Source: JBKBUF01 sp046290815
Lineage (GTDB): Bacteria; Bacteroidota; Bacteroidia; Cytophagales; Cytophagaceae
Assembly: GCA_046290815.1 (NCBI GenBank)
Contig: JBKBUF010000039.1
Location: 1-31,842, forward strand
DNA length: 31,842 nucleotides
Reading direction: 5' to 3'
Below, piece by piece: positions 14,525-22,702 of the stretch. Under the pieces are notes generated by a model. It searched no databases. It was not told the DNA's origin and saw only the letters and a program-made list of their open reading frames with translations. Each line of letters opens with the position of its first letter. Position 1 is the stretch's first letter. The position numbers were made by a program, and so were the translations under genes.

Positions 14525-16444
14525 ATGGCATTAGTAAAAATAGCCGGCGCTGCTTTAAACCAAACTCCTGCAGACTGGAGCAATAATTTCGCCAATATTT
14601 CAGATGCCATTAACAAAGCCAAAGCACAAAATGTAAAGATCCTTTGCCTTCCTGAATTATGCATTACCGGTTATGGTTGTGAAGACCTTTTTCTTGCAGA
14701 ATGGTTTCCCAATAAAGCTGAACAAATTCTCCATCAACTTATCTCACTTTGCGATAACATCACTGTGAGTTTTGGTTTACCAATACATTATGAAGGAAAT
14801 CTTTATAATTGTGCCTGCCTGGTAAAAGATAAAAAGATATTAGGATTTACTGCTAAACAATTTCTTGCTAACGATGGTGTACATTATGAACCCAGATGGT
14901 TCGCTGCATGGCCTCATAGTAAGATTGTGAAATACCGTTTTCTCGACGGAAATTCATACGACTTTGGAGACGTGATTTATGATGTAGAAGGAACTAAAGT
15001 CGGCTTTGAAATTTGTGAAGACGCATGGAAAAGTGATAGTATACGTCCTGCCTGCAGACATGTCAAGAATAAAGTTGACCTCATTCTTAATCCCAGTGCA
15101 AGCCACTTTTCCTTTGGGAAATCTGATATCAGATACAATCTTATTATTAATAGTTCTGCCACTTTCAACTGCACCTATCTTTATGCCAATTTATTAGGTA
15201 ATGAAGCCGGCAGAATCATTTATGATGGAGAGGTTCTGATTTCACATAAAGGCAAATTAATTCAACGGAACAACAGGCTATCATATAATAATGTTGATCT
15301 TGTTTCACTCGATATAGATTTCACATCAGGACATATTCCTGAAGTGAATTTAACCCATGACGAAAGGGACAAGGAATATGAATTTTGGGAAGCAACCTGC
15401 GTAGGACTTTTTGACTATTTAAGAAAGAGCAAAAGTAAAGGATTTGTTCTTTCCCTGAGTGGTGGAGCTGACAGTTCAGCCTGTGCTATTATGGTTTCCG
15501 AGATGGTTAAAAAAGGGATTGCAGAAATAGGTGCAGAGGCATTTATTCAAAAAGCCGGATTGGGTATACAGCCTGAAGAAATAGGTGCTTTGAACAAAGC
15601 AGATCAGGCAAAATATATTACCGGAAAAATTCTTATTTGTGCTTATCAGGCGACGGTAAATTCAGGACAAGCCACTTTCGAGTCAGCGCAAAAGCTTGCC
15701 GAATCAATAGGTGCCACTTTTTATCACTGGAATATTGATAATGAACTTAATGGCTACAGCTCCACTATCGAAATAGCTATAGGCAGAGAATTAAAATGGG
15801 AAACTGACGATATTACCTTACAAAATATTCAGGCAAGAGCAAGATCTCCCATCATATGGATGCTTGCCAATATTCATAGTTTTTTACTAATCACAACCTC
15901 TAATAGAAGCGAAGGTGATGTTGGCTACGCTACTATGGATGGTGATACTTCTGGAAGTATTGCACCAATCGCGGGAGTTGATAAACATTTCATTATAAAC
16001 TGGCTTAAGTGGGCTGAGGAAAACCTTGATCAACCAGGGTTAAGATATGTCAATTCCATCACTCCCACTGCAGAGCTTCGTCCTCCTGACAGACATCAGA
16101 CGGATGAAAAAGATCTTATGCCCTATTTTATTCTTTCAGAGATAGAAAGAGAAGCAATCAGAAACAGAAAATCACCACTGGAAGTATTTCAGATTCTTCA
16201 AAAACACAAACTGGAAGATGAGCAACTACTCAAGCAACATATTATTAAATTTTTCAGGATGTGGTCACGCAACCAATGGAAGCGTGAAAGAATAGCCCCC
16301 TCTTTTCATTTAGATGATTTCAATGTAGATCCGCGGTCATGGTGCAGGTTTCCTATTTTGAGCGGAGGGTTTGAAGAGGAACTAAGGGAACTGCAAATAA
16401 TAAATTCGAAACCCGAAATTCGAAATTCGAAAACAGGCAGTTAA
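14525..16444 (+). CDS. nadE: Glutamine-dependent NAD+ synthetase
   Basis: This 639-residue two-domain enzyme makes NAD+ from deamido-NAD+, ATP and glutamine, the last step of NAD synthesis. The N-terminal nitrilase-type glutaminase has the triad E44 (CLPELCITGYG), K111 (GFTAKQFLAND) and C164 (FEICEDAW). The synthetase domain has the P-loop LSGGADSSA at 311-319 and the conserved TTSNRSEGDVGYATMDGDT and PTAELRPPDRHQTDEKDLM. The normal domain ends near PILSGGFEEEL. The last 13 or so residues (NSKPEIRNSKTGS) are read from a heptamer repeat (16403-16437) and are probably a recent addition without function. The gene follows rnc by 74 bases. Confidence 0.96.
   Translation: MALVKIAGAALNQTPADWSNNFANISDAINKAKAQNVKILCLPELCITGYGCEDLFLAEWFPNKAEQILHQLISLCDNITVSFGLPIHYEGNLYNCACLVKDKKILGFTAKQFLANDGVHYEPRWFAAWPHSKIVKYRFLDGNSYDFGDVIYDVEGTKVGFEICEDAWKSDSIRPACRHVKNKVDLILNPSASHFSFGKSDIRYNLIINSSATFNCTYLYANLLGNEAGRIIYDGEVLISHKGKLIQRNNRLSYNNVDLVSLDIDFTSGHIPEVNLTHDERDKEYEFWEATCVGLFDYLRKSKSKGFVLSLSGGADSSACAIMVSEMVKKGIAEIGAEAFIQKAGLGIQPEEIGALNKADQAKYITGKILICAYQATVNSGQATFESAQKLAESIGATFYHWNIDNELNGYSSTIEIAIGRELKWETDDITLQNIQARARSPIIWMLANIHSFLLITTSNRSEGDVGYATMDGDTSGSIAPIAGVDKHFIINWLKWAEENLDQPGLRYVNSITPTAELRPPDRHQTDEKDLMPYFILSEIEREAIRNRKSPLEVFQILQKHKLEDEQLLKQHIIKFFRMWSRNQWKRERIAPSFHLDDFNVDPRSWCRFPILSGGFEEELRELQIINSKPEIRNSKTGS
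16403..16437. repeat. Tandem heptamers AATTCGA inside the 3' end of nadE
   Basis: Five heptamers in register (AATTCGA, AACCCGA, AATTCGA, AATTCGA, AAACAGG) lie within the coding sequence just before the stop. Read in frame they give the tail NSKPEIRNSK. A lone AATTCGA unit also follows the HD gene at about 31626. Confidence 0.75.
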
Positions 16445-16463
16445 AATGGTGAAATTACAACAC

Positions 16464-16500
16464 ATTAAAACCCTAACACTTTAACACCTTAAGACTTTTT
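16464..16500 (+). repeat. Tandem octamers (TTTAACAC words) ending in a T-run, after nadE
   Basis: Four octamers (ATTAAAAC, CCTAACAC, TTTAACAC, CTTAAGAC) run from 16464 to 16495 and are followed by TTTTT. This is the same word as one arm of the 4843-4921 element, but no opposite arm lies within 60 bases. A second, different repetition (CTTTAAAG twice around CTTAAA) follows at 16522-16543, up to the lgt start. Confidence 0.6.
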
Positions 16501-16545
16501 CTTTCTGCCATAAACTTTTAACTTTAAAGCTTAAACTTTAAAGCT

Positions 16546-17634
16546 GTGTTAAACTTTGTAATCTGGGAAGCCTCTCCTGATCTTTTTAGTATAGGCCCTT
16601 TGACTGTCCGTTGGTATGGGTTGCTTTTTGCACTCGGCTTTCTGATCGGGCAGCAAATATTGATAAAAATCTATAAAGGAGAAGGCAAGTCTGAAAAACA
16701 TGTAGAGACATTAACCATTTATATGGTGATCGCTACCATTTTAGGAGCCAGACTGGGCCACTGTTTATTTTATGAACCTGAAGTATACCTTAATGATCCT
16801 CTGCGAATACTTAAAATCTGGGAAGGTGGACTTGCGAGCCATGGAGCAACAGCAGGAATTTTACTGGCTATATATCTTTACTCCAGAAAACAACTAGATC
16901 AAAGCTATCTATACGTACTTGACAGAATCGTAATTGTAATTGCACTTGCCGGCTGTTTGATAAGATTAGGCAACCTGATGAATTCTGAAATCATAGGAAA
17001 ACCAACTGATTTTAAAGGTGGTTTTATATTTACCAGGAGTGTTTCAGATCATATTTATTCTTACCAGCCATTGATTGAAGATATTTCCTATGAATTCAAT
17101 GGCAAGGACAGTACAGATGTCCAGGGAAGAAAACTTTCAGGAATGAATATGTCATTTTTCATTTCACAACCGGATGTACCGGCAAAACGTGTGGAGGCTT
17201 TCATCCAGGAAAGTTTAAGAAAAACATTGGAAGATCGTCCCGGCGAACATCACGATCATCTTGTATTGCCTAATGATTATATCCCCTTCACTATTCAGTC
17301 TACCCCTAAAGGCGCTGCTGTTACTTTAAATGTATGGGGAATACCTCGCCATCCTGCGCAGCTTTATGAATCTATCTCCAGTCTGCTACTGTTTTTCTTT
17401 TTGATGTATCTATACTCAAGAAAAAAATCTAAAACCAGAGAGGGCAGACTATTCGGATTGTTTGTGGTAATACTTTTTTCTTTAAGATTTGTCTACGAAT
17501 TTCTGAAAGAACCTCAGGTAGCATTTGAGCAGCAGATGACATTCAATATGGGCCAGTTGTTAAGTATCCCATTGATTATCGTAGGTATTTTTATTTTGCT
17601 GAGAAGTTTCAGAAAACATGACGAAATCAGCTGA
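16546..17634 (+). CDS. lgt: Prolipoprotein diacylglyceryl transferase
   Basis: This inner-membrane enzyme transfers diacylglycerol from phosphatidylglycerol to the lipobox cysteine of prolipoproteins. The signature GGLASHGATAG (H99) is present, with RLGNLMNSEIIGKPTD and RHPAQLYES later, and about seven membrane helices. It is 362 residues long, against about 260-300 for most family members. The excess is a hydrophilic insertion of roughly 80-90 residues (from VSDHIYSYQP to TLNVWG) just before RHPAQLYES, on the periplasmic side. The start is GTG at 16546, giving MLNFVIWEASPDLF, which aligns well. It ends with no gap against yidD on the other strand. Confidence 0.93.
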   Translation: MLNFVIWEASPDLFSIGPLTVRWYGLLFALGFLIGQQILIKIYKGEGKSEKHVETLTIYMVIATILGARLGHCLFYEPEVYLNDPLRILKIWEGGLASHGATAGILLAIYLYSRKQLDQSYLYVLDRIVIVIALAGCLIRLGNLMNSEIIGKPTDFKGGFIFTRSVSDHIYSYQPLIEDISYEFNGKDSTDVQGRKLSGMNMSFFISQPDVPAKRVEAFIQESLRKTLEDRPGEHHDHLVLPNDYIPFTIQSTPKGAAVTLNVWGIPRHPAQLYESISSLLLFFFLMYLYSRKKSKTREGRLFGLFVVILFSLRFVYEFLKEPQVAFEQQMTFNMGQLLSIPLIIVGIFILLRSFRKHDEIS

Positions 17635-17856
17635 TTAGGGAACCGGATCATAGCCGCTCCCTCCCCATGGGTGGCAGCGGCAAATTCTTTTTGTACCCAG
17701 ATACCCCCCTTTTATAGGGCCATGTTTTTTTACTGCCTCTATGAAATACTGGGAGCAGGATGGAGAATACCTGCAAGCCATCGGCAACAAAGGCGAAATG
17801 AGGTACTGATATATGCGCACCAGGTATATTAATAATTTTCCTATTACATTCTTCAT
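17635..17856 (-). CDS. yidD: Membrane protein insertion efficiency factor YidD
   Basis: This 73-residue protein is thought to help YidC/Sec insert membrane proteins, acting at the inner face of the inner membrane. It shows the family core CRYSPSCSQYFIEAVKKHG, then GTKRICRCHPWGGSGYDPVP with the conserved cysteines, after an amphipathic N-terminal helix (IGKLLIYLVRIYQYLI). The length is typical. The stop codon touches that of lgt (no spacing), with no terminator hairpin between, so the two transcripts must overlap at their 3' ends. Confidence 0.95.
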   Translation of the reverse strand: MKNVIGKLLIYLVRIYQYLISPLLPMACRYSPSCSQYFIEAVKKHGPIKGGYLGTKRICRCHPWGGSGYDPVP

Positions 17857-17992
17857 TCGGGATTAAACTATAGCGGTTGTATGAACCGCTTTGTGCACCA
17901 AACTTTTCCTGAATAAAATATTATTTCCCGGATTTTCAAAGTCTGGCCTAATTACAGGCTTTATCGTATATTACAATAGTTTATCCGTTTAA

Positions 17993-19393
17993 ATGCATTT
18001 TAGATTTTCACTCTTTCTGTTTTTTTTTCTTCCAGGCATAATAAATGCAAAATGCATTGATAATGACACGACTTATTTTATCCTCAAAGAGGTTCAGATA
18101 ACCGGCAACAAAAAAACCAAATCAAGGATAATAACCCGGGAAATAAAAGTTCAACCCGGCGATACTATCTTCCTTTTTCAGGTAAATGAAATTTTATTAA
18201 CCACCAGAAACAGAATATTCAATACCGGACTTTTTCTTAAAACGGAAGTATCGTTCACTGCTGATTCCGGCAATTACAGAAGCATGGAAATCCTTGTTAA
18301 GGAAAGGCTCTACACCTATCCCATACCGATGGCCAGTCTTGCTGACAGGAACTTCAATGAATGGTGGTATACCCGAAAAAGGGATCTGACACGATTGGAA
18401 TATGGGATGGATTTCATACAAAAAAACATGCGTGGAAGAAATGAGACTTTAAGGATAAAAGTAAATGGCGGATTTTCCACAAAGGCTGAACTTACTTATC
18501 TTATTCCATACATCAATAAGAAGCAAAACCTTGGCTTATCACTATTTACAGGAATAATAAAAAACAGAAGGATAGCATACCGCACCGGTGAAAACATACT
18601 GATTTTTCATGATGATCCCGAGTACGTGAGAACCAGGATCAATGCCGGTCTTGGACTTACTTATAGGAGAAAATTCTATGAGTTTCATGTATTCAGTCTC
18701 AGTTATTACAGGAACAGTATTGCAGATACTATTGCCAGGCTTAACCCAGACTACTTCCTGCAGGGAAGGAAACTGCAGGAATACCTGCACCTCAGATATT
18801 CATTTATCTATGACCGGCGAGATATCACTTATTATCCCCTTAAAGGAAAGTATTTCAGATTTGACTTTGAGAAAATTGGTTTAGGTACTTTTGACAATGC
18901 AGATATTACTTCTTTTCGGTCCGAAGTATCTGGTTATCTACCCTTATCGAAAAGATTTTATGCTTCTGCTGCCTTTATAAACAAATATTCTCTCCCGGAT
19001 AAACAACCATATTTCAATCTGAGAGGACTTGGTTATCTCAAAGACTATGTAAGTGGCTACGAACTTTATGTAATTGACGGGACAGCTTATACATTGTTTA
19101 AAACCAACCTTAAGTACAAGCTCCTTTCTATGGAAAAAGGTTTTGATATCCTACCAGGCACGCTTGAAAACATTCCGATAGCAATATTTTTAAAAGCTTA
19201 TTACGATGCAGGATATGTTATGGATCCTATCAACAATCCCGGAAACGCAGCTCTTGCAAACAGCTTTCTTAATGGAGGAGGTATAGGTTTTGACATTGTT
19301 ACCTATTATGACATGGTATTCAGATTTGAATACTCCTTCAACCGCATGATGGAAAGAGGATTGTTTTTCAGCTTTAAAACTCCATTTAATTAA
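17993..19393 (+). CDS. POTRA-domain outer-membrane beta-barrel protein (BamA/TamA-like)
   Basis: The 466-residue protein has a signal peptide (FSLFLFFFLPGIINA). One POTRA domain follows at about 27-100, with ILKEVQITGNKKTKSRIITREI, the turn NEILLTTRNRIFNTGLF and the last strand MEILVKERL. The rest, about 360 residues, is rich in alternating aromatic and polar residues and ends in aromatic strands (MVFRFEYSFNR, GLFFSFKTPF), as expected of a 16-stranded barrel. BamA itself has five POTRA domains and is about 800 residues, so this is not the core BamA. Short one-POTRA forms are common in Bacteroidota and their substrates are unknown. A role in moving proteins or lipids across the outer membrane is inferred from the family only. 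Confidence 0.85.
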   Translation: MHFRFSLFLFFFLPGIINAKCIDNDTTYFILKEVQITGNKKTKSRIITREIKVQPGDTIFLFQVNEILLTTRNRIFNTGLFLKTEVSFTADSGNYRSMEILVKERLYTYPIPMASLADRNFNEWWYTRKRDLTRLEYGMDFIQKNMRGRNETLRIKVNGGFSTKAELTYLIPYINKKQNLGLSLFTGIIKNRRIAYRTGENILIFHDDPEYVRTRINAGLGLTYRRKFYEFHVFSLSYYRNSIADTIARLNPDYFLQGRKLQEYLHLRYSFIYDRRDITYYPLKGKYFRFDFEKIGLGTFDNADITSFRSEVSGYLPLSKRFYASAAFINKYSLPDKQPYFNLRGLGYLKDYVSGYELYVIDGTAYTLFKTNLKYKLLSMEKGFDILPGTLENIPIAIFLKAYYDAGYVMDPINNPGNAALANSFLNGGGIGFDIVTYYDMVFRFEYSFNRMMERGLFFSFKTPFN

Positions 19394-19462
19394 CAAATCC
19401 CTTATTTTCGGGTTACAAAATCACTTGACACTCATTATTATTAATATTTTTCAATAACCGAT

Positions 19463-21691
19463 ATGATTAAGATGCGCAAGAAAATACCCGCTTTATTACT
19501 GATTTTCAGCTTACTGCTTCCAAATTTTTCCCGGGCAGACGAAGGAATGTGGCTTCCTTTGCTTATCTCCAGAAATTATGAGCAGATGCAAAGACTAGGA
19601 TTCAAGCTTACTGCTGAAGATATATATAATATAAACAGATCCAGCTTAAAAGATGCTGTGGTTAATTTTGGTGGCTTTTGCACCGGAGAGATTGTAAGTC
19701 CTGAGGGTTTAATTCTTACCAACCACCATTGTGGTTATGAATCCATTCAGTCCCACAGTACAGTACAAAACGACTACCTGAGTAACGGATTCTGGGCAAT
19801 GAACCGTTCTCAGGAACTACACACACCCGGCCTTACGGTAACCTTTCTTGTTAGAATGGAAAGTGTTACAGAAACTATATTAAGTTCAATTGCCGGTATG
19901 TCATTTGAAGAAAGAGAAGCAAAAATAGAACAGCTTTCTGCATTACTCGAAAGTCAGGCAACAGAAGGCAATCATTATACCGCAGAGGTAAAAAGCTTCT
20001 TTGAAGGAAATGAATTTTACCTTTTTGTTTACGAAGTATTTAAGGACGTAAGACTGGTAGGCGCACCTCCTTCTTCAATAGGTAAGTTTGGAGGTGATAC
20101 CGACAACTGGATGTGGCCAAGACATACCGGAGACTTTTCATTCTTCAGAGTATATGCTGCTCCTGATGGAAAACCTGCAGATTACTCGCCTAACAATGTA
20201 CCTTTAAAGCCTAGATACCACTTCCCTATCTCTCTTGCAGGAGTTAAAGAAGGTGATTTCAGTATGGTAATGGGGTATCCGGGAAATACCGATAGATATA
20301 TGGTATCAGAAGGTGTAAGAATGGCCTATGAAATAACCAATCCTGCAAGAGTGAAAATCAGAGAGAAGAGACTTGAAATCATCAAAAGAGACATGGACGC
20401 CAATCCGGAAGTAAGGATTAATTATGCCGCACTTTATGCACAAGTCAGCAATTATTACAAGTATTTCATCGGGCAAAATCAGGGTTTAAAAAGACTGAAT
20501 GTAATTCAAAGAAAGAGAGAAGAAGAGCAGCAGTTTCAGCAATGGGTAAATGCTGATGCTTCCAGAAAAAGTCAATATGGAAATTTAATTTCAGAATACA
20601 ACCTGATTTATCAGGATTACAGAAAAGTTGCAGCTCCCTATGCCTATTTGGAAGAAGCAGCTTTCGGACCTGAAATCCTGATGTATGCTTACAAACTGAA
20701 TAGTCTATATCAGGGACTTGTAATGCAGACTGCGGAAAATACACCTGCGGTTATTTCAGCAGCAAGAGAACTGACAAAAGAACATTTTAAGACATACAAT
20801 GCAGAAACAGACAGAAAGGTATTTGCTGCCTTGCTGAAAATGTACTATGATGACGTGGATCAGTCTTTCCATCCACAGGTTTTTGCCACTGTAAAGAAGA
20901 AATACAAAGGCAATTTCAACAGGTATGCAGATTTTGTTTTCAAAAATTCCATTCTGACATCAGCCGAGAAAATGAATGCATTTCTGGATAAGCCTGATGC
21001 TAGGATACTTGAAAAAGATCCTGCTTTCAGTAGTATGATTTCTATTTTGGGTGACTTCCGCACACAGGTAGGTCCGGCATTAAGGTCTGTTTATGCCAGG
21101 CTGGACAACAACAATCATTTATACCTGAAAGCGCTAAAGGAAAAAAGGCAGAATGAGAAAATGTACCCGGATGCCAACTTCTCTATGAGAGTGACTTACG
21201 GAAATGTAAAGAGTTACCACGCCAAAGATGGTGTAATTTATAATTACTACACCACCATCGAAGGAATTATAGAAAAGAAGGATTCTACAAATGAAGAGTT
21301 CATTGTTCCTGCCAAATTAGTGGAATTGTATAAGAAGAAAGACTATGGAAGATATGGCATGAATAATACCCTTCCTGTCAACTTTATTTCCAATACCGAT
21401 ATTACCGGTGGTAATTCAGGTAGCCCCGTTTTAAATGCCAGAGGAGAATTAATAGGCTGTGCTTTTGACGGAAATTGGGAAGCAATGAGTGGTGACATTA
21501 TTTTTGAACCGGAATTACAAAGGACTATTTCTGTCGATATCAGGTATATTCTCTTTATTGTTGACAAATTTGCAGGTGCAGGGCATCTGATCAATGAGAT
21601 GACTATAAGAGAGTCAGATGCTTCTGCATCGATTGAAGAAGCAGCTCCTGTACAGGTAGAAAAACCGGAGATTAAAAAGGTAAAAAAATAA
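19463..21691 (+). CDS. S46 family dipeptidyl-peptidase, DPP7-like
   Basis: This 742-residue periplasmic serine exopeptidase removes dipeptides from peptide N-termini. The N-terminal signal (KIPALLLIFSLLLPNFSRA) is clear. The catalytic triad is visible: His 88 or 89 in LTNHHCGYES, D224 in HTGDFSFFRVY and S652 in GGNSGSPV. The helical domain that closes over the active site fills the middle. Eighteen residues after the catalytic Ser, where DPP11 enzymes have Arg for acidic P1 residues, there is Gly 670 (AFDGNWEAM), so a DPP7-type preference for hydrophobic P1 is more likely; this rests on remembered alignments. The tail after NEMTIRE (SDASASIEEAAPVQVEKPEI) is low-complexity and probably disordered. 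The start ATG at 19463 is followed by a second in-frame ATG at 19472. Confidence 0.92.
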   Translation: MIKMRKKIPALLLIFSLLLPNFSRADEGMWLPLLISRNYEQMQRLGFKLTAEDIYNINRSSLKDAVVNFGGFCTGEIVSPEGLILTNHHCGYESIQSHSTVQNDYLSNGFWAMNRSQELHTPGLTVTFLVRMESVTETILSSIAGMSFEEREAKIEQLSALLESQATEGNHYTAEVKSFFEGNEFYLFVYEVFKDVRLVGAPPSSIGKFGGDTDNWMWPRHTGDFSFFRVYAAPDGKPADYSPNNVPLKPRYHFPISLAGVKEGDFSMVMGYPGNTDRYMVSEGVRMAYEITNPARVKIREKRLEIIKRDMDANPEVRINYAALYAQVSNYYKYFIGQNQGLKRLNVIQRKREEEQQFQQWVNADASRKSQYGNLISEYNLIYQDYRKVAAPYAYLEEAAFGPEILMYAYKLNSLYQGLVMQTAENTPAVISAARELTKEHFKTYNAETDRKVFAALLKMYYDDVDQSFHPQVFATVKKKYKGNFNRYADFVFKNSILTSAEKMNAFLDKPDARILEKDPAFSSMISILGDFRTQVGPALRSVYARLDNNNHLYLKALKEKRQNEKMYPDANFSMRVTYGNVKSYHAKDGVIYNYYTTIEGIIEKKDSTNEEFIVPAKLVELYKKKDYGRYGMNNTLPVNFISNTDITGGNSGSPVLNARGELIGCAFDGNWEAMSGDIIFEPELQRTISVDIRYILFIVDKFAGAGHLINEMTIRESDASASIEEAAPVQVEKPEIKKVKK

Positions 21692-21711
21692 CAAGTATTA
21701 AAGGAAATAAA

Positions 21712-21741
21712 AATAGAGGGTAACTTCCGTTACCCTCTATT
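21712..21741. terminator. Bidirectional terminator
   Basis: AATAGAGGGTAAC (21712-21724) pairs perfectly with GTTACCCTCTATT (21729-21741) over a 4-base loop. It lies between the convergent S46 peptidase and response-regulator genes, with A-rich sequence before and T-rich sequence after. Confidence 0.85.
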
Positions 21742-21770
21742 CTATATGTTATTTTCCTTAATTAAAATAT

Positions 21771-22208
21771 TCAATTTTCATTCATTCTCTTTATAAAGCC
21801 AACAAGATTCTCTTCTGTCAATGGCTTATTAATGTATCCTGCAGCTAAGGACGAACCTTTCACCTTTTCCAAATCAGAAAGATTGCTTGATGTGGTAAGT
21901 ACGATAATGAGTGGATTGTAATCAGCGGTTTTGGATTGTTCAAATTCCTTAAGAAATTCAAAGCCATCCATCACTGGCATATTAATATCCAACAGGATCA
22001 GGTCAGGCTTTTCTTCATTTATTTTTTGAAGATAATCTATAGCTTCCTGTCCGTTGTTGGTGATGACAACATTATCCGACACACCAACACGCTTTATTAA
22101 CCTTACATTAATAAAATTATTGATGTTATCATCATCCACCAGTAGTACCTTACTATATTTTTGAGTAACCATAATTCCTTTTGACTCCGGGATTAAAAAA
22201 TGTTTCAT
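21771..22208 (-). CDS. Single-domain response regulator (CheY-like)
   Basis: This is a receiver domain with no output domain. VLLVDDDNINNFI gives the acidic pocket, LILLDINMPVMDGFEFL the phosphorylated Asp, VLTTSSN the Thr/Ser and YINKPLTEENL the Lys. The reading frame gives 145 residues, but an internal Met (residue 13, MVTQKYSKVLLVDD) is just as good a start and leaves a typical 133-residue protein. It probably relays phosphate or acts by binding a partner. No histidine kinase is next to it, so its input is unknown. Its 3' end faces the S46 peptidase terminator. Confidence 0.9.
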   Translation of the reverse strand: MKHFLIPESKGIMVTQKYSKVLLVDDDNINNFINVRLIKRVGVSDNVVITNNGQEAIDYLQKINEEKPDLILLDINMPVMDGFEFLKEFEQSKTADYNPLIIVLTTSSNLSDLEKVKGSSLAAGYINKPLTEENLVGFIKRMNEN

Positions 22209-22306
22209 AAAATACTATGCAATTTAGCTGCCAGTTTTACCCTATTCACTGTGGTAAATTAACGTTCATCTCTATTTTTATTGATCAGAATTTAAAAAAT
22301 ATTTAA

Positions 22307-22319
22307 CCACACAATGTGG
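22307..22319. promoter_or_regulatory. Short dyad CCACA-CAA-TGTGG
   Basis: A perfect 5-base dyad with a 3-base spacer lies in the 244-base gap between the divergent response-regulator and small-lipoprotein genes. It is too short to be sure of. Apart from it I see only AT-rich sequence in that gap. Confidence 0.2.
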
Positions 22320-22452
22320 ACAAAAAATCATAGCTGATTATCAATATATACGCCTTTTCATTAAAAGGTAAATATTGGAATATTCAAATATTCTCTACCT
22401 GAACAAATTAACGTGGATCCGGTTAATTTATTATCAATAAACTATACTGATT

Positions 22453-22611
22453 ATGAAAAGATTACATATACCTGCAATTATACTTACCTGCATGACTCTA
22501 ACTTCCTGCGAAATAATCGGAGATATCTTCAAAGCAGGAATTTGGGTAGGTGTCATAGGTGTATTGGCGATTATAGGACTAATTTTTTGGGTGATCTCAA
22601 AATTCAGATAA
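22453..22611 (+). CDS. Small lipoprotein with one membrane helix, 52 residues
   Basis: ATG at 22453 opens a 52-codon frame. The product starts MKRLHIPAIILTCMTLTSCE, a lipoprotein signal with lipobox LTSC (Cys 19), then EIIGDIFKAGIWVG and a hydrophobic helix (VIGVLAIIGLIFWVI) ending SKFR. After processing it would be a peptide of about 34 residues, held by its lipid and its helix. I recall similar tiny proteins (CExIGDIFKAGxWVG) being frequent in Bacteroidota and sometimes mislabelled; I know of no proven function. It lies about 90 bases before valS in the same direction, and its promoter is not clear. Confidence 0.75.
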   Translation: MKRLHIPAIILTCMTLTSCEIIGDIFKAGIWVGVIGVLAIIGLIFWVISKFR

Positions 22612-22640
22612 GAGATTTTGGGACAAAAACTCATTCTTAA

Positions 22641-22671
22641 TTTCGGGTGAATCAATAATTAACTATTTTTG
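22641..22671 (+). promoter_or_regulatory. Bacteroidota-type promoter of valS
   Basis: TTTC (22641-22644), exactly 19 bases, then TATTTTTG (22664-22671). This matches TTTG-N19-TAnnTTTG at all but one position. It would start transcription some 25 bases before the valS ATG at 22703. Confidence 0.55.
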
Positions 22672-22702
22672 CCCCTTAATTAAGAAATTGTCCTGATACA
22701 TA

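Noticed and set aside
22209..22452. Riboswitch or T-box leader before valS
   Set aside because: No specifier or antiterminator-like structure is seen, and the valS promoter at 22641 leaves too short a leader.
22413..22640. 75-codon plus-strand frame before valS
   Set aside because: It is out of frame with the convincing lipoprotein at 22453-22611 and has no signal, motif or sensible composition.
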